Source: Cryobacterium sp. Y11
GTDB lineage: Bacteria; Actinomycetota; Actinomycetes; Actinomycetales; Microbacteriaceae
Assembly: GCF_002929535.1 (NCBI RefSeq)
Contig: NZ_PJJO01000056.1
Location: 186,001 to 250,000 of the forward strand
Length of the DNA stretch: 64,000 nucleotides
Direction of reading: 5' to 3'
Each line of letters begins with the position of its first letter. Within the stretch, counting starts at the first letter, position 1. Positions 1-9,237 of the stretch are shown here, one piece after another. The translations under genes were made by a program, and so were the position numbers. Below the pieces are notes generated by a model that saw only the letters and a list, made by a program, of their open reading frames with translations, made no database searches and was not told the origin of the DNA.

Positions 1-1480
1 TCAGGAAGAACGGAATCATCGACACGGCCAGGATCATGGCACCAATGGTGGACACCTGGTTCATCCAGGTGAAGCCGTCCTCCGGCGAATACGTGGCATA
101 CCGACGGGGCATACCCATAACTCCCAGCCAGTGCTGGATCAGGAACGTCGTGTGAAAACCGATGAACAGCAACCAGAAGTGCCACTTGCCGAGGCTCTCG
201 TTGAGCATTTTGCCTGTCCACTTGGGCCACCAGAAGTAGAACCCACTGAACATGGCGAATACAACGGTACCGAAGACAACGTAGTGGAAGTGAGCCACGA
301 CGAAATACGTGTCTGATACGTGGAAATCGAGCGGCGGCGAAGCAAGAATAACGCCGGTGAGACCACCAAAGGTGAAGGTCACGAGAAAGCCAATGGCCCA
401 GATCATCGGAGTCTCGAAGGTAATGGACCCTCGCCACATGGTACCGATCCAGTTGAAGATCTTCACCCCGGTCGGCACCGCAATGAGCATGGTCATGAGC
501 GAGAAGAACGGCAGCAGCACGGAACCTGTGACGTACATGTGGTGCGCCCACACCGAGACGGATAGCGCCGCGATAGAAATCGTTGCATAAATGAGCGTCT
601 TGTACCCGAACATCGGCTTGCGGCTAAACACCGGGAATACCTCGGACACAATGCCGAAGAATGGCAGAGCGATGATGTATACCTCGGGGTGCCCAAAGAA
701 CCAGAACAAGTGTTGCCACAGGATCGCACCACCGTTGGCCGGGTCATAGATGTGCGAACCGAAGATACGGTCAGACGCTGCGGCGAGCATGGCGGCGGCC
801 AGGACGGGGAAAACCATCAGGCTGAGCAACGCAGTGATGAGAGTATTCCAGGTAAATACCGGCATGCGCCACATCGTCATGCCGGGGGCGCGCATGGTGA
901 TAATGGTCGTGATGAAGTTGACCGAGCCGAGAATGGTACCAAACCCCGAGAGACCGAGACCCACCATCCACAGGTTGCCACCTACTCCCGGTGAGAATGT
1001 CGTACTTGCCAGCGGCTGGTACGCGAACCAACCAAAGGATGCCGCACCCTGAGGAGTCAGGAAGCCAGCAACCGCAATGAGGCTACCGAAGTTGAAGAAC
1101 CAGTATGCGAGGGCGTTCAGCCGAGGGAAGGCCACGTCGGGAGCACCGATTTGCAACGGTATCAGCACGTTGGCGAAGCCGAAAAACAGCGGTGTGGCGA
1201 ACATCAGCAGCATGATTGTGCCGTGCATCGTGAATAGCTGGTTGTACTGCTCCTTGGTCGACACGACGTCGAGGCCGGGGGCAAACAGCTGAGCACGAAT
1301 GATCAGTGCCATGACGCCGCCGAGGCAGAAGTAGATGAACGACGTGATCAGGTACATGTACCCGATGACCTTGTGGTCCGTGGAGGTGATCCACCGGACG
1401 AGAATGTTGCCCTTGCGCTCCGCGGACGGAGCGATCGGGTTCGCCGGGCGGGACTCGACGGTTGCGATGGTCGTGCTCAT
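1..1480 (-). CDS. ctaD: Cytochrome c oxidase subunit I (partial, C-terminus beyond window)
   Basis: Catalytic subunit of the aa3-type terminal oxidase, which reduces O2 to water and pumps protons across the membrane. Read on the minus strand from ATG at 1480, the protein starts [12 protein letters not shown] and runs off the left edge, so about 490 residues are visible. Motifs in order are MHGTIM (low-spin haem ligand region, about residue 95), HPEVY (CuB ligand and the His-Tyr cross-link, about 263), HHMY (CuB ligands, about 312) and HFHYV (haem ligands, about 395). Many hydrophobic helices are present. It lies 3 bp after ctaC, and its ribosome-binding site GGAGG lies within the last ctaC codons, so the two are probably translated from one mRNA. 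No feature looks abnormal. Confidence 0.97.
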   Translation of the reverse strand, partial: MSTTIATVESRPANPIAPSAERKGNILVRWITSTDHKVIGYMYLITSFIYFCLGGVMALIIRAQLFAPGLDVVSTKEQYNQLFTMHGTIMLLMFATPLFFGFANVLIPLQIGAPDVAFPRLNALAYWFFNFGSLIAVAGFLTPQGAASFGWFAYQPLASTTFSPGVGGNLWMVGLGLSGFGTILGSVNFITTIITMRAPGMTMWRMPVFTWNTLITALLSLMVFPVLAAAMLAAASDRIFGSHIYDPANGGAILWQHLFWFFGHPEVYIIALPFFGIVSEVFPVFSRKPMFGYKTLIYATISIAALSVSVWAHHMYVTGSVLLPFFSLMTMLIAVPTGVKIFNWIGTMWRGSITFETPMIWAIGFLVTFTFGGLTGVILASPPLDFHVSDTYFVVAHFHYVVFGTVVFAMFSGFYFWWPKWTGKMLNESLGKWHFWLLFIGFHTTFLIQHWLGVMGMPRRYATYSPEDGFTWMNQVSTIGAMILAVSMIPFFL

Positions 1481-1483
1481 GGC

Positions 1484-2374
1484 TTAGTTACCCTCCGGAG
1501 CCGTCGGGGCGCTGGTGCCCGGCTGATTCTGATTGCGGTCGTAGTTGTTGTCGAGTTGACCGGTGTTGCCAGCAGTTCGCAGAGACTGAATGTAGGTGTC
1601 GTAGTCAGCCTGCGAGACAACCTCGACGTTGAACAACATCAGCGAGTGATACTCGCCGCACAGCTCCGCGCACTTGCCCTTGAACGTGCCGATGCGTTCG
1701 GGGATGACCGACATGTAGTTCGTCTTGCCGGGAACGACGTCTTTCTTATACAAAAAGTCGATGACCCAGAAGGAGTGAATAACGTCGCGAGATTCGAGTG
1801 CGATTTCAACCTTCTGGTTGACCGGCAGAACGAGAACCGGCAACTCGGATTCGATCAGGGAGCCGGCGGCACCGTCGGGGTCCGGCTGACCCTGAATTCC
1901 GGGCGAGTAGACGTCTTCGTCGACATAGTTGAAGTCCCAGGCCCACTGCTTGGCCTGCACCTCAATCTGAACGTCGGGGGTTTCGAACCGGCTTTCAATG
2001 GCGATCTGGTCGCGTACCGTGAAAGCAAAGAACCCGATGACGAGAATAAACGGCACGACCGTGTAGAAAATCTCGATCGGCATGTTGTAGCGCAGCTGAA
2101 CCGGGAGTCCGGTCTGACCCTTTCGTCGCCGGTATACAACGATGGTCCAAATGATCAGGCCCCACGTGATGAGGCCAACGATGAGGAGAACGATCCACCC
2201 CGTGGTCCACAATGCAGCGATGGCATCGGTGTGGTTGCTTACCGGTGCTTCACCCTCTTCATTAAAGCCGGGCATGAAACCGTGGAGCTGGGCCTGCGTG
2301 CATCCGGCCAGCACAACGGCTAACGTCGCTGCTAGCGGAATGGCAGCCCAACGAAGGCGGTGGTTATAGCGCAC
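1484..2374 (-). CDS. ctaC: Cytochrome c oxidase subunit II, lipoprotein CuA subunit
   Basis: Receives electrons at the CuA centre and passes them to subunit I. 296 aa. The N-terminus is a lipoprotein signal ending in LAGC (Cys about 25), followed by two membrane helices (about residues 50-75 and 90-115) and a cupredoxin domain. The CuA ligand signature CAELCGEYHSLM is visible near residue 225. Start is GTG at 2374, chosen because AAAGG lies about 7 nt upstream. Gene order ctaC-ctaD matches other actinomycetes. A 19-nt dyad (2433-2451) lies in the leader and may be regulatory. Confidence 0.96.
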   Translation of the reverse strand: MRYNHRLRWAAIPLAATLAVVLAGCTQAQLHGFMPGFNEEGEAPVSNHTDAIAALWTTGWIVLLIVGLITWGLIIWTIVVYRRRKGQTGLPVQLRYNMPIEIFYTVVPFILVIGFFAFTVRDQIAIESRFETPDVQIEVQAKQWAWDFNYVDEDVYSPGIQGQPDPDGAAGSLIESELPVLVLPVNQKVEIALESRDVIHSFWVIDFLYKKDVVPGKTNYMSVIPERIGTFKGKCAELCGEYHSLMLFNVEVVSQADYDTYIQSLRTAGNTGQLDNNYDRNQNQPGTSAPTAPEGN

Positions 2375-2432
2375 CGGAGACCTTTCGGGAGATTCGAGGA
2401 CACTTTTCAGGAAGTGTTTTGATCGATTCCTA

Positions 2433-2451
2433 GCCTACTCCGCGAGTAGGC
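2433..2451. promoter_or_regulatory. Perfect dyad upstream of ctaC, candidate operator
   Basis: Eight-base inverted repeat GCCTACTC / GAGTAGGC with a 3-nt centre, about 60 bp upstream of the ctaC start. On the minus strand the dyad ends in TAGGCT, which could serve as a -10 element, so a bound protein would block it. It lacks a T-run and is not an obvious terminator. The bound regulator is unknown. Confidence 0.35.
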
Positions 2452-2576
2452 CTGAAGTGCACCAGCGGGGCGTGCCGCGCAGATTTTTCTGCAGCGCCAC
2501 GGGCCGATAGTGGGCCAAATCCGATCGCGTGCGGTAAAAAACGGCCGAAACCACGCCGGCGCAGATGTGCTGGTAC

Positions 2577-2618
2577 AAAAAAGGGCAGGGACATCATCGC
2601 ATGATGATGCCCCTGCCC
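2577..2618 (-). terminator. Rho-independent terminator after the Fe-S carrier gene
   Basis: A 15-bp stem (2583-2597 with 2604-2618, one mismatch) with a 6-nt loop is followed on the minus strand by six T residues (2582-2577). It starts 24 nt past the stop of the gene at 2642-3046, so it ends that transcript before ctaC. Confidence 0.85.
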
Positions 2619-2641
2619 CGTGAACTTTCTTGAGCAGGTGG

Positions 2642-3046
2642 TTAGTGGAAGGAATCTCCACACGCGCAGCTGCCGCCGGCGTTCGGGTTATCGATGGTGA
2701 AGCCCTGCTTCTCGATCGTGTCCTCGAAGTTGATCGAGGCGCCATCCAGGTAGGGAACGCTCATCTTGTCAACGACGACCTCGACGCCATCGAAATCAAC
2801 AACGGCATCGCCCTCGAGCATGCGCTCGTCGAAATACAGCTGGTAGATCAGACCGGAGCAACCACCGGGTTGCACGGCGACGCGCAGGCGGAGGTCTTCG
2901 CGGCCTTCTTGGGTGAGCAGGCTGCGCACCTTGAGCGCGGCGAACTCGGTGAGGCCGATGCCGTGCGCGGCGCTCGGAGTGGCCACGTCAGCGGAACTAA
3001 CAGTCTCCTTCGTGGCGGCGACGGTGTGGGTCATGGTGTCGGTCAT
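2642..3046 (-). CDS. HesB/IscA/ErpA-type iron-sulfur carrier
   Basis: A-type carrier that accepts an Fe-S cluster and passes it to client apoproteins. 134 aa: about 25 residues of unconserved N-terminus, then the HesB fold. The three cluster-binding cysteines are visible in GGCSG (about residue 63) and GGSCACGD near the C-terminus. Start is ATG at 3046 with AAGGAG 5 nt upstream. Its position upstream of ctaC resembles Rv2204c near ctaC in M. tuberculosis. It has its own terminator, so it is probably monocistronic. Clients here could include the lipoyl synthase and nitrate reductase clusters, which is inference. Confidence 0.93.
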   Translation of the reverse strand: MTDTMTHTVAATKETVSSADVATPSAAHGIGLTEFAALKVRSLLTQEGREDLRLRVAVQPGGCSGLIYQLYFDERMLEGDAVVDFDGVEVVVDKMSVPYLDGASINFEDTIEKQGFTIDNPNAGGSCACGDSFH

Positions 3047-3177
3047 GCTTCTCCTTGGTTCGCGCAGTAGCTGCTTCGCACGCAGGTGTCGGTTGCGATA
3101 AGTCTATCTGGATCAACCAGAAAATCGACCGAGGCATTCCTACGTTCTCACATTTTGCTGAACGTCGTTCTCAAGGA

Positions 3178-4638
3178 TCAGTGTCCGGTGCGTTCATTCA
3201 GGCTGCCGAGCAGAAATGCTTCGCTCAGTATTGCCCGTTTGAACACTCCCAGATGCAGGGATTCATTCGGGCTGTGGGCGCGAGAATCGGGATCCTCGAC
3301 CCCGGTGACGAGAATCTGGGCGGCCGGAAAAACGCGCACCAGATCGGCGATGAAGGGTATTGATCCGCCGACGCCGATGTCAACGGGCGGCGTGCTCCAG
3401 GCATCCGTCATGGCCGATCGCGCCTCGGTCACGGCCCAGCCGCTGGTGTCGACCAGAAAGGGTTCGCCGGTGTCGACGTCGTCAATCTCGAGCGACGCGC
3501 CGAACGGGGCGTGCTCGCGCAGGTGAGCTTCGATGGCCTCTGCAGCGTCCACCGCGGACTGGCCGGGAGCGATGCGCGTGCTGATCCGAACGCTCACGCT
3601 TGGGGTGAGCGTGTTCGATGCATTATCGACGCTTGGAGCATCGATGCCTGTGACGGTGAGGGCGGGCTGAGACCAGATTCGGCTGAGAATAGACCCGTGT
3701 CCGATCGGAGTGACGCCCGGAAGTAGCCCAGTCTCGGCACGCAGTTGCTCCTCGGAGTAGTCAGGGGTGGGCACGTCGATGCTGGTGAGACCGGCCACGG
3801 CGACGGAGCCATCGTCGTCGTACAGGGTCGCGAGCAATTTGATCGTGGCGAGCATTGCGTCGGGGACCGCGCCGCCAAACATACCGGAGTGCGAAGCATG
3901 GGCTAGTGTGCGCACGGTCAAGCGCAGGGTGACATTGCCGCGCAGCGCTGTGGTGATCGCCGGGGTATTGATGTCCCAGTTGTTCGAATCGGCCACGACG
4001 ATGACGTCGCCGCGCAGCGCCTCGCGGTTCTCCTCGAGGAACGTAGCGAAGGAGCGGCTGCCAAACTCTTCCTCTCCCTCGATGAACACAGCGAGCCCGA
4101 GATCAAAGTCCGGCCCGACGGCGGTGACGAGAGCGCGAATGGATGCGATGTGGGCCATCACCCCGGCCTTGTCGTCGGCGGCGCCGCGCCCGTAGAGCCG
4201 GTCGCCGCGCACGGTTGGCGTGAACGGGTCCGACTCCCAGTCCTCATCCTTTCCGGGAGGTTGCACATCGTGGTGCGCGTAGAGCAGCACGGTCGGTCGT
4301 CCGTTGCGGGCCGGGCGCGACGCGAGAATGGCGGGCTGGCCGAGTTCGGTGCTGCCTGGTATCCCAGCCTGCACGATGTCGACGGATTCGAACACTCCGA
4401 GTTCGCGCACCAAAGCCGCGACCGCATCGGCGCTGGCAACGACCTGCGCGCGGTCGAAGGCTGCCCAGGACACCGAAGGGATGCGCACCAGCGCGCAGAG
4501 GTCGGCGATGGTCGTGGGCAGTCCCTGTTCGACCGCAACGCGGAGTGCCTGTTGCGTACCCGATTCGATGAGCGAAGCTGGAGCGAAGCCGTGCGTCGCG
4601 CCAGTGGGGTGGGAATTTGTCTGTGGGTTACCAGTCAT
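3178..4638 (-). CDS. M20-family dipeptidase / metallopeptidase
   Basis: Cytosolic zinc-dependent peptidase, probably hydrolysing dipeptides or short peptides. 486 aa, the usual length for the M20 dipeptidase group. Metal-binding and catalytic motifs in order are YAHHDVQPPG (His-x-Asp, about residue 121), GRGAADDKAG (bridging Asp), EGEEEFGS (catalytic and metal-binding Glu pair) and a C-terminal SRAHSPNE (metal His). A dimerisation domain lies between. Start is ATG at 4638, 38 bp from the divergent DUF3043 gene, so the two genes share a promoter region. The exact substrate cannot be read from sequence. Confidence 0.92.
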   Translation of the reverse strand: MTGNPQTNSHPTGATHGFAPASLIESGTQQALRVAVEQGLPTTIADLCALVRIPSVSWAAFDRAQVVASADAVAALVRELGVFESVDIVQAGIPGSTELGQPAILASRPARNGRPTVLLYAHHDVQPPGKDEDWESDPFTPTVRGDRLYGRGAADDKAGVMAHIASIRALVTAVGPDFDLGLAVFIEGEEEFGSRSFATFLEENREALRGDVIVVADSNNWDINTPAITTALRGNVTLRLTVRTLAHASHSGMFGGAVPDAMLATIKLLATLYDDDGSVAVAGLTSIDVPTPDYSEEQLRAETGLLPGVTPIGHGSILSRIWSQPALTVTGIDAPSVDNASNTLTPSVSVRISTRIAPGQSAVDAAEAIEAHLREHAPFGASLEIDDVDTGEPFLVDTSGWAVTEARSAMTDAWSTPPVDIGVGGSIPFIADLVRVFPAAQILVTGVEDPDSRAHSPNESLHLGVFKRAILSEAFLLGSLNERTGH

Positions 4639-4676
4639 ACGGGTAATCTTAAGGCACCCAATTGCAAGGATTTGAT

Positions 4677-5270
4677 GTGGCTAAGACTCCCGTAACCCCC
4701 GACGCTCAGCCGTCGATTGAAAGTTCAGACGAGACCGCAGCGCGCCTCGGTCTTACAAACAACGCTGGCAAGGGTCAGCCGACCCCCACCCGCAAGAAGC
4801 AGGAAGCGGCCAACAAACGTCCGCTCGTACCGGAGGACCGCAAGCTTGCCGCTAAGCAGGCCCGCGCCAAATCGACCGCAGCTCGCGATGTTGCTCGGGC
4901 TGGTATGGCTGCCGGTGTCGACAAGTATCTGCCGCTACGTGAACGCGGCCCGCAGAAGCGCTACGCCCGTGACTATGTCGACGCACGATTCAACGTCGGT
5001 GAGCTGATGATTCCGATCATGTTCCTGGTGATCCTGCTCACGACGGTTCCGGGCATCGATGTCTACGCAATCTTCGCGCTCTGGGCGTTCTTCATCCTCG
5101 CCGTCATCGACTGTGTGGCGCTCGGCTTCATCCTGACCAAGAAAATAGAAGCCAAGTTCGGCAAGGAGAAGGCCGAACGCATCCGCTGGTATGCCGCCAT
5201 GCGCGCGCTGCAGCTGCGGCCGATGCGCCTGCCCAAGCCGCAGGTCAAGCGCCGCCAGTACCCGGTCTAA
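4677..5270 (+). CDS. DUF3043 membrane protein
   Basis: Conserved actinobacterial protein of unknown function, 197 aa. The first 110 residues are charged and rich in Lys and Arg, then two membrane helices follow (about residues 110-132 and 137-158), then a basic tail. The open frame extends upstream to a TTG at 4662, but GTG at 4677 has AAGGA six nt upstream and is the better start. It diverges from the dipeptidase gene. The basic flanks and paired helices resemble small membrane-anchored proteins, but no function is implied. Confidence 0.85.
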   Translation: MAKTPVTPDAQPSIESSDETAARLGLTNNAGKGQPTPTRKKQEAANKRPLVPEDRKLAAKQARAKSTAARDVARAGMAAGVDKYLPLRERGPQKRYARDYVDARFNVGELMIPIMFLVILLTTVPGIDVYAIFALWAFFILAVIDCVALGFILTKKIEAKFGKEKAERIRWYAAMRALQLRPMRLPKPQVKRRQYPV

Positions 5271-5296
5271 CCAACCGCAACCTGTGCCTGGCTGCG

Positions 5297-6442
5297 TTAT
5301 CGAGCGAAGGCGCCGGCACGAATGAGCGGTACACGCACTTCCTCATCGGTGAGGGAGCCGTGTTGGCCGATCATGCCCCGAGCTTTCTGGTTCGCGGGCC
5401 GGGAATCGTAGTAGGCGATGGCCTTGCGGGCGGCCACGATGACGTCGCCGATGCGCGGCAGTACCTCGTCGGCGACCCGCCCGTACAGGCCAGCGGCAAC
5501 GGCCTCAGCGCGCGTGTAGACCCAGGCGCGATCGGACTCCGACTGCCGCCAGGCATCCGCTAGCGTGTCGGCGGTGACCGCGGACTGCGCCGGCTCGAGG
5601 TAGAGCTGCACACAGCGCGGGTCCCCCGCCACGTGACGCACCCCAGCCACGAGTGCTGGCTCGGTATCGAAGAGCACGTGCCTGGTGCTCGGAACGTCGA
5701 TCACTCCGTGGTCGGCTGTCAATAGCAGGCCCTCATCGGAGCGGAGCGTCTCCGCGAACCGGCTCACCTCCGAGTCGAGGTTTTCGAGCACGGCCAACCA
5801 GCGATCTGATTCCCACCCGTACGCGTGCGCGGCAACGTCGAGTTCAGCCACATACAGGTAGATCAGTGCGGTGGGGTTGTCGTTCAGGATGCTGCGCGCG
5901 GCCGTAAAACGATCGGCCATTTTGTCCGCGGCCACGTACTGCGCCCCGCGTAACACCGCCTGGGTGAACCCGGAGTCCACGAAACGTTTGGGGCCGATCG
6001 CAAAGCTTGGTACATTCTCGTCTGCGGCCCGGTCGAAGACCGTGCGTGCGCGTTGCCAGCTGGCTGGCTGCATGCCGTCATCCCAGCCTGTGAGCTGGTT
6101 GACGACCCGATCGCGCGCCCGATCGAGCACCTGATAGCCGACCAGACCGTGCTGGCCAGGCGGGGTTCCGGTGGTCAACGTTGCGATCCCCGCGGCGGTC
6201 GTGGCCGGAAAGACACCGTCGATGATGCTCGACTTGTTCAATCGGGCAGAGAAAAACCGGGCGTGTCCGGCGCGCGCTCTGATGGAACTGGCGCCAAGGC
6301 CGTCGGCCAGAATTACGACCCCCTTATGAACCGGCGGAAGCCCGAGCACATTGGGACGTGCCGAGATGGCGTCAAGGGAACTGGTGAGAACATCGGCCAG
6401 GCGCAGGGCACTGAATTGGCGGGCCGGTAGCATGGTGAGCAT
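5297..6442 (-). CDS. Alkaline-phosphatase-superfamily protein (nucleotide pyrophosphatase/phosphodiesterase type)
   Basis: Predicted metal-dependent phosphohydrolase or phosphodiesterase. 381 aa. The family metal sites are visible: [10 protein letters not shown] near residue 48 (first metal Asp), [12 protein letters not shown] with the nucleophilic Thr, [11 protein letters not shown] (Asp-His pair), and [12 protein letters not shown] near the C-terminus (His). There is no clear signal peptide, so it is probably cytosolic, which is unusual for phosphatases of this superfamily. No strong ribosome-binding site is seen; ATG at 6442 and ATG at 6433 are both possible starts. It diverges from the topoisomerase IV A gene. 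Substrate unknown. Confidence 0.85.
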   Translation of the reverse strand: MLTMLPARQFSALRLADVLTSSLDAISARPNVLGLPPVHKGVVILADGLGASSIRARAGHARFFSARLNKSSIIDGVFPATTAAGIATLTTGTPPGQHGLVGYQVLDRARDRVVNQLTGWDDGMQPASWQRARTVFDRAADENVPSFAIGPKRFVDSGFTQAVLRGAQYVAADKMADRFTAARSILNDNPTALIYLYVAELDVAAHAYGWESDRWLAVLENLDSEVSRFAETLRSDEGLLLTADHGVIDVPSTRHVLFDTEPALVAGVRHVAGDPRCVQLYLEPAQSAVTADTLADAWRQSESDRAWVYTRAEAVAAGLYGRVADEVLPRIGDVIVAARKAIAYYDSRPANQKARGMIGQHGSLTDEEVRVPLIRAGAFAR

Positions 6443-6565
6443 CGGGTCTTATTCTTTCACAGGGACAAGCCCGAGCCCTCCAGCGCTCCCGGGAGCGCCC
6501 CAGACGTAGTGCAGCGATGGCCGGATCGATCGGTCGCCGCCGCGCGCTTGAAGCAGAATTCGCCA

Positions 6566-9055
6566 ATGAGCCGCTCAGACAGCACCACACCAGCCGCCAG
6601 CACAGCCAGTACCGAACGCATCGAGGATGTCGATGTGTCGGTCGAGATGCAGGGGTCCTTCCTCGAATATGCCTATTCGGTGATCTACTCGCGTGCCCTT
6701 CCCGACGCTCGGGACGGGCTCAAGCCGGTGCAGCGACGCATCCTCTACCAGATGAGCGAGATGGGGCTTCGCCCCGACAGGGGGCATGTGAAGAGCGCCC
6801 GAGTTGTCGGCGAGGTCATGGGCAAGCTGCACCCGCACGGTGACACCGCCATCTACGACGCCCTCGTGCGCATGGCGCAGTCTTTTTCGCTGCGCGTGCC
6901 GCTGATCGACGGCCACGGCAACTTTGGCTCGCTCGACGACGGACCGGCCGCGCCGCGGTACACCGAGGCTCGCCTCGCCGCCCCGGCCCTGGCCATGACC
7001 GAGAACCTCGACGAAGACGTCGTCGACTTCGTGCCCAACTACGACAATCAGCTGACCCAGCCCGACGTGCTGCCGGCGGCCTATCCCAACCTGCTCGTCA
7101 ACGGCACGAGCGGTATCGCAGTGGGCATGGCCACCAACATGGCCCCGCATAACCTGATCGAGGTCGTCGGCGCTGCCCGGCACCTGCTGGCGCACCCGAA
7201 TGCGACGCTCGACGACGTGATGGAGTTCGTACCGGGACCCGACCTACCCACCGGCGGCACCATCGTTGGCCTGGCCGGCATCAAGGATGCCTACAGCACC
7301 GGTCGTGGCAGCTTCAAGACCCGAGCGCGAGTCTCGGTCGAGGCCATCAGCGCCCGCAAGACCGGACTTGTCGTGACCGAACTGCCCTATCTGGTTGGCC
7401 CGGAAAAGGTGATCGAGAAGATCAAGGACGGCGTCAATTCTAAAAAGCTCAGCGGCATCTCGGACGTCACCGACCTGACCGACCGTACCAAGGGTTTGCG
7501 CTTGGTGATTGGTATCAAAACGGGGTTCAGCCCCGACGCTGTGCTTGAGCAGCTGTATCGCTACACGCCACTGGAAGACTCCTTCAACATCAACGCCGTT
7601 GCCCTGGTCAACGGAGCCCCGCAGACTCTCGGCCTGCTCGAACTGCTGCACGTTTACGTCAACCACCGCATCGAGGTCGTCACCCGTCGGTCGGCCTACC
7701 GTCTGGCTCGCCGCAAGGAGCGCCTGCACCTCGTGCTCGGTCTGCTCGTGGCGATTCTCGACATTGACGAGGTCATCCAGGTGATTCGCGCGAGCGACGA
7801 CACCGAGCAGGCTCGAGCCAGACTCATCGATGTGTTCGACCTCAGTCAAATCCAGGCCGAGTACATTCTCGAACTGCGGCTGCGCCGCCTCACCAAATTT
7901 TCGCGTATCGAGCTCGAGGCCGAACGGGACCAGTTGCTTGCCGAGATCGCCAAGCTCGAGAAGTTGCTCTCCTCCAAGGCCGCCATCCGCACCTTGGTCT
8001 CCGAGGAACTCGGAGCGGTCGCCGAGAAATTCGGTACCCCACGTCGCACGGTGCTGACCGAGGCGAAGCCCAGCATCGCCGGCCTGTCGGCCGCCGCCGC
8101 CAAACGCCAGGCAGCCGTGCTCGAGGTGCAGGATATTCCCACGCGCATCTTCCTGAGCGTCACCGGGCGCATCGCCCGCGTTGATCCCGTCGCGGTCGAC
8201 GACGCCGTGCCGCCGCGAATCCAGCCGCCGCAGCGCCGAAGCAAGCACGACGCTGTGCTGTCAACGCTGGACACGACGAGCCGCACCGAAGTGGGTGCTG
8301 TGACCAACCGGGGGCGGCTCATCCGCTTCTCCCCCGTCGATTTGCCCGTGATGCCACCGACGTCCATTCAGCTTGCGGCCGGGGTACGGATCAGTGAATA
8401 CCTTCTGCTATCAGACAAGAAGGAGCGCGTACTCGCGATCGTCTCACTCGATTCCGATCGGGCGATCGCACTCGGTACCCGGCAGGGCGTCGTCAAGCGG
8501 GTCACCCCCGGCGATTGGGCCAATAAGCCGGACTTCGAAATCATCGCGCTGAAGCCCAAGGACGAGGTAGTCGGTGCGGTGCAGGGTGGCGAAGACGACG
8601 AGCTCGTCTTCATCACGACGGATGCGCAGCTGTTGCGATTCACCGCGATAGGTGTGCGTCCACAGGGCCGCGCGGCCGGCGGTATGGCCGGCATCAAGCT
8701 GACGCCGGGCGAGACCGTCGTGTTTTTCACGAGCCTCTCGGTGGAGGACGTTGCGACGGCCATCGTCGCCACGGTTGCCGCCAGCAGCCAAACGTTGCCA
8801 GGGACCGATCCCGGCAGTGCCAAGCAGAGCGACTTCTTCGAATACCCGGCTAAGGGTCGGGCCACTGGCGGCGTGCGCGCCCAGCGCTTTCTCAAGGGCG
8901 AAGACATCCTGCAAGTTGCCTGGGTCGGTCGCGCTCCGGCCCGAGCAGTCGGACCGGATGGCACTCCCCGCACACTCCCCGAGACGGGTTCCCGCCGAGA
9001 CGCCTCCGGCGTCATGCTCGAGGCAATAATCGGAGCCATCGGCACCGAAATCTAA
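6566..9055 (+). CDS. parC: DNA topoisomerase IV subunit A
   Basis: Breakage-reunion subunit of a type IIA topoisomerase that decatenates chromosomes. 829 aa from ATG 6566; an upstream GTG at 6509 adds 19 unconserved residues. The DNA-binding winged helix, with [17 protein letters not shown] and the active-site Tyr in [10 protein letters not shown], lies in the first 135 residues. The coiled-coil arm follows, then a C-terminal beta-pinwheel. No canonical GyrA box (QRRGGRG-like) is seen; the nearest match is GRAAGGMAG. Together with a parE-like partner 180 bp away in convergent orientation, this favours topoisomerase IV over gyrase. A second gyrase pair elsewhere in the genome is expected but not seen here. 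Confidence 0.92.
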   Translation: MSRSDSTTPAASTASTERIEDVDVSVEMQGSFLEYAYSVIYSRALPDARDGLKPVQRRILYQMSEMGLRPDRGHVKSARVVGEVMGKLHPHGDTAIYDALVRMAQSFSLRVPLIDGHGNFGSLDDGPAAPRYTEARLAAPALAMTENLDEDVVDFVPNYDNQLTQPDVLPAAYPNLLVNGTSGIAVGMATNMAPHNLIEVVGAARHLLAHPNATLDDVMEFVPGPDLPTGGTIVGLAGIKDAYSTGRGSFKTRARVSVEAISARKTGLVVTELPYLVGPEKVIEKIKDGVNSKKLSGISDVTDLTDRTKGLRLVIGIKTGFSPDAVLEQLYRYTPLEDSFNINAVALVNGAPQTLGLLELLHVYVNHRIEVVTRRSAYRLARRKERLHLVLGLLVAILDIDEVIQVIRASDDTEQARARLIDVFDLSQIQAEYILELRLRRLTKFSRIELEAERDQLLAEIAKLEKLLSSKAAIRTLVSEELGAVAEKFGTPRRTVLTEAKPSIAGLSAAAAKRQAAVLEVQDIPTRIFLSVTGRIARVDPVAVDDAVPPRIQPPQRRSKHDAVLSTLDTTSRTEVGAVTNRGRLIRFSPVDLPVMPPTSIQLAAGVRISEYLLLSDKKERVLAIVSLDSDRAIALGTRQGVVKRVTPGDWANKPDFEIIALKPKDEVVGAVQGGEDDELVFITTDAQLLRFTAIGVRPQGRAAGGMAGIKLTPGETVVFFTSLSVEDVATAIVATVAASSQTLPGTDPGSAKQSDFFEYPAKGRATGGVRAQRFLKGEDILQVAWVGRAPARAVGPDGTPRTLPETGSRRDASGVMLEAIIGAIGTEI

Positions 9056-9062
9056 GCTCATC

Positions 9063-9120
9063 GGGCGCGTTCGCTGGTCGGGTCTAGCCCGACTCGTCGC
9101 TAATTCAGGTAGAACGCGCC
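9063..9120. other. Nested stem-loop between convergent parC and parE
   Basis: A 9-bp outer stem (9064-9072 with 9112-9120) encloses a 6-bp hairpin (9077-9082 with 9088-9093). It lies 8 nt past the parC stop in a 182-bp convergent gap. There is no T-run, so it may be a Rho-type or bidirectional termination structure; this is tentative. Confidence 0.35.
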
Positions 9121-9237
9121 GTCGCCACTCTTAAGGCCCGAAAACATTCGGTAATATTTCGACGACCGGAAGGATGGCCTGAATTAGCCCCGGGCGCGAG
9201 TCGATGGACCGGCCTCTGAGCCGAATCGGGCGTCCAG

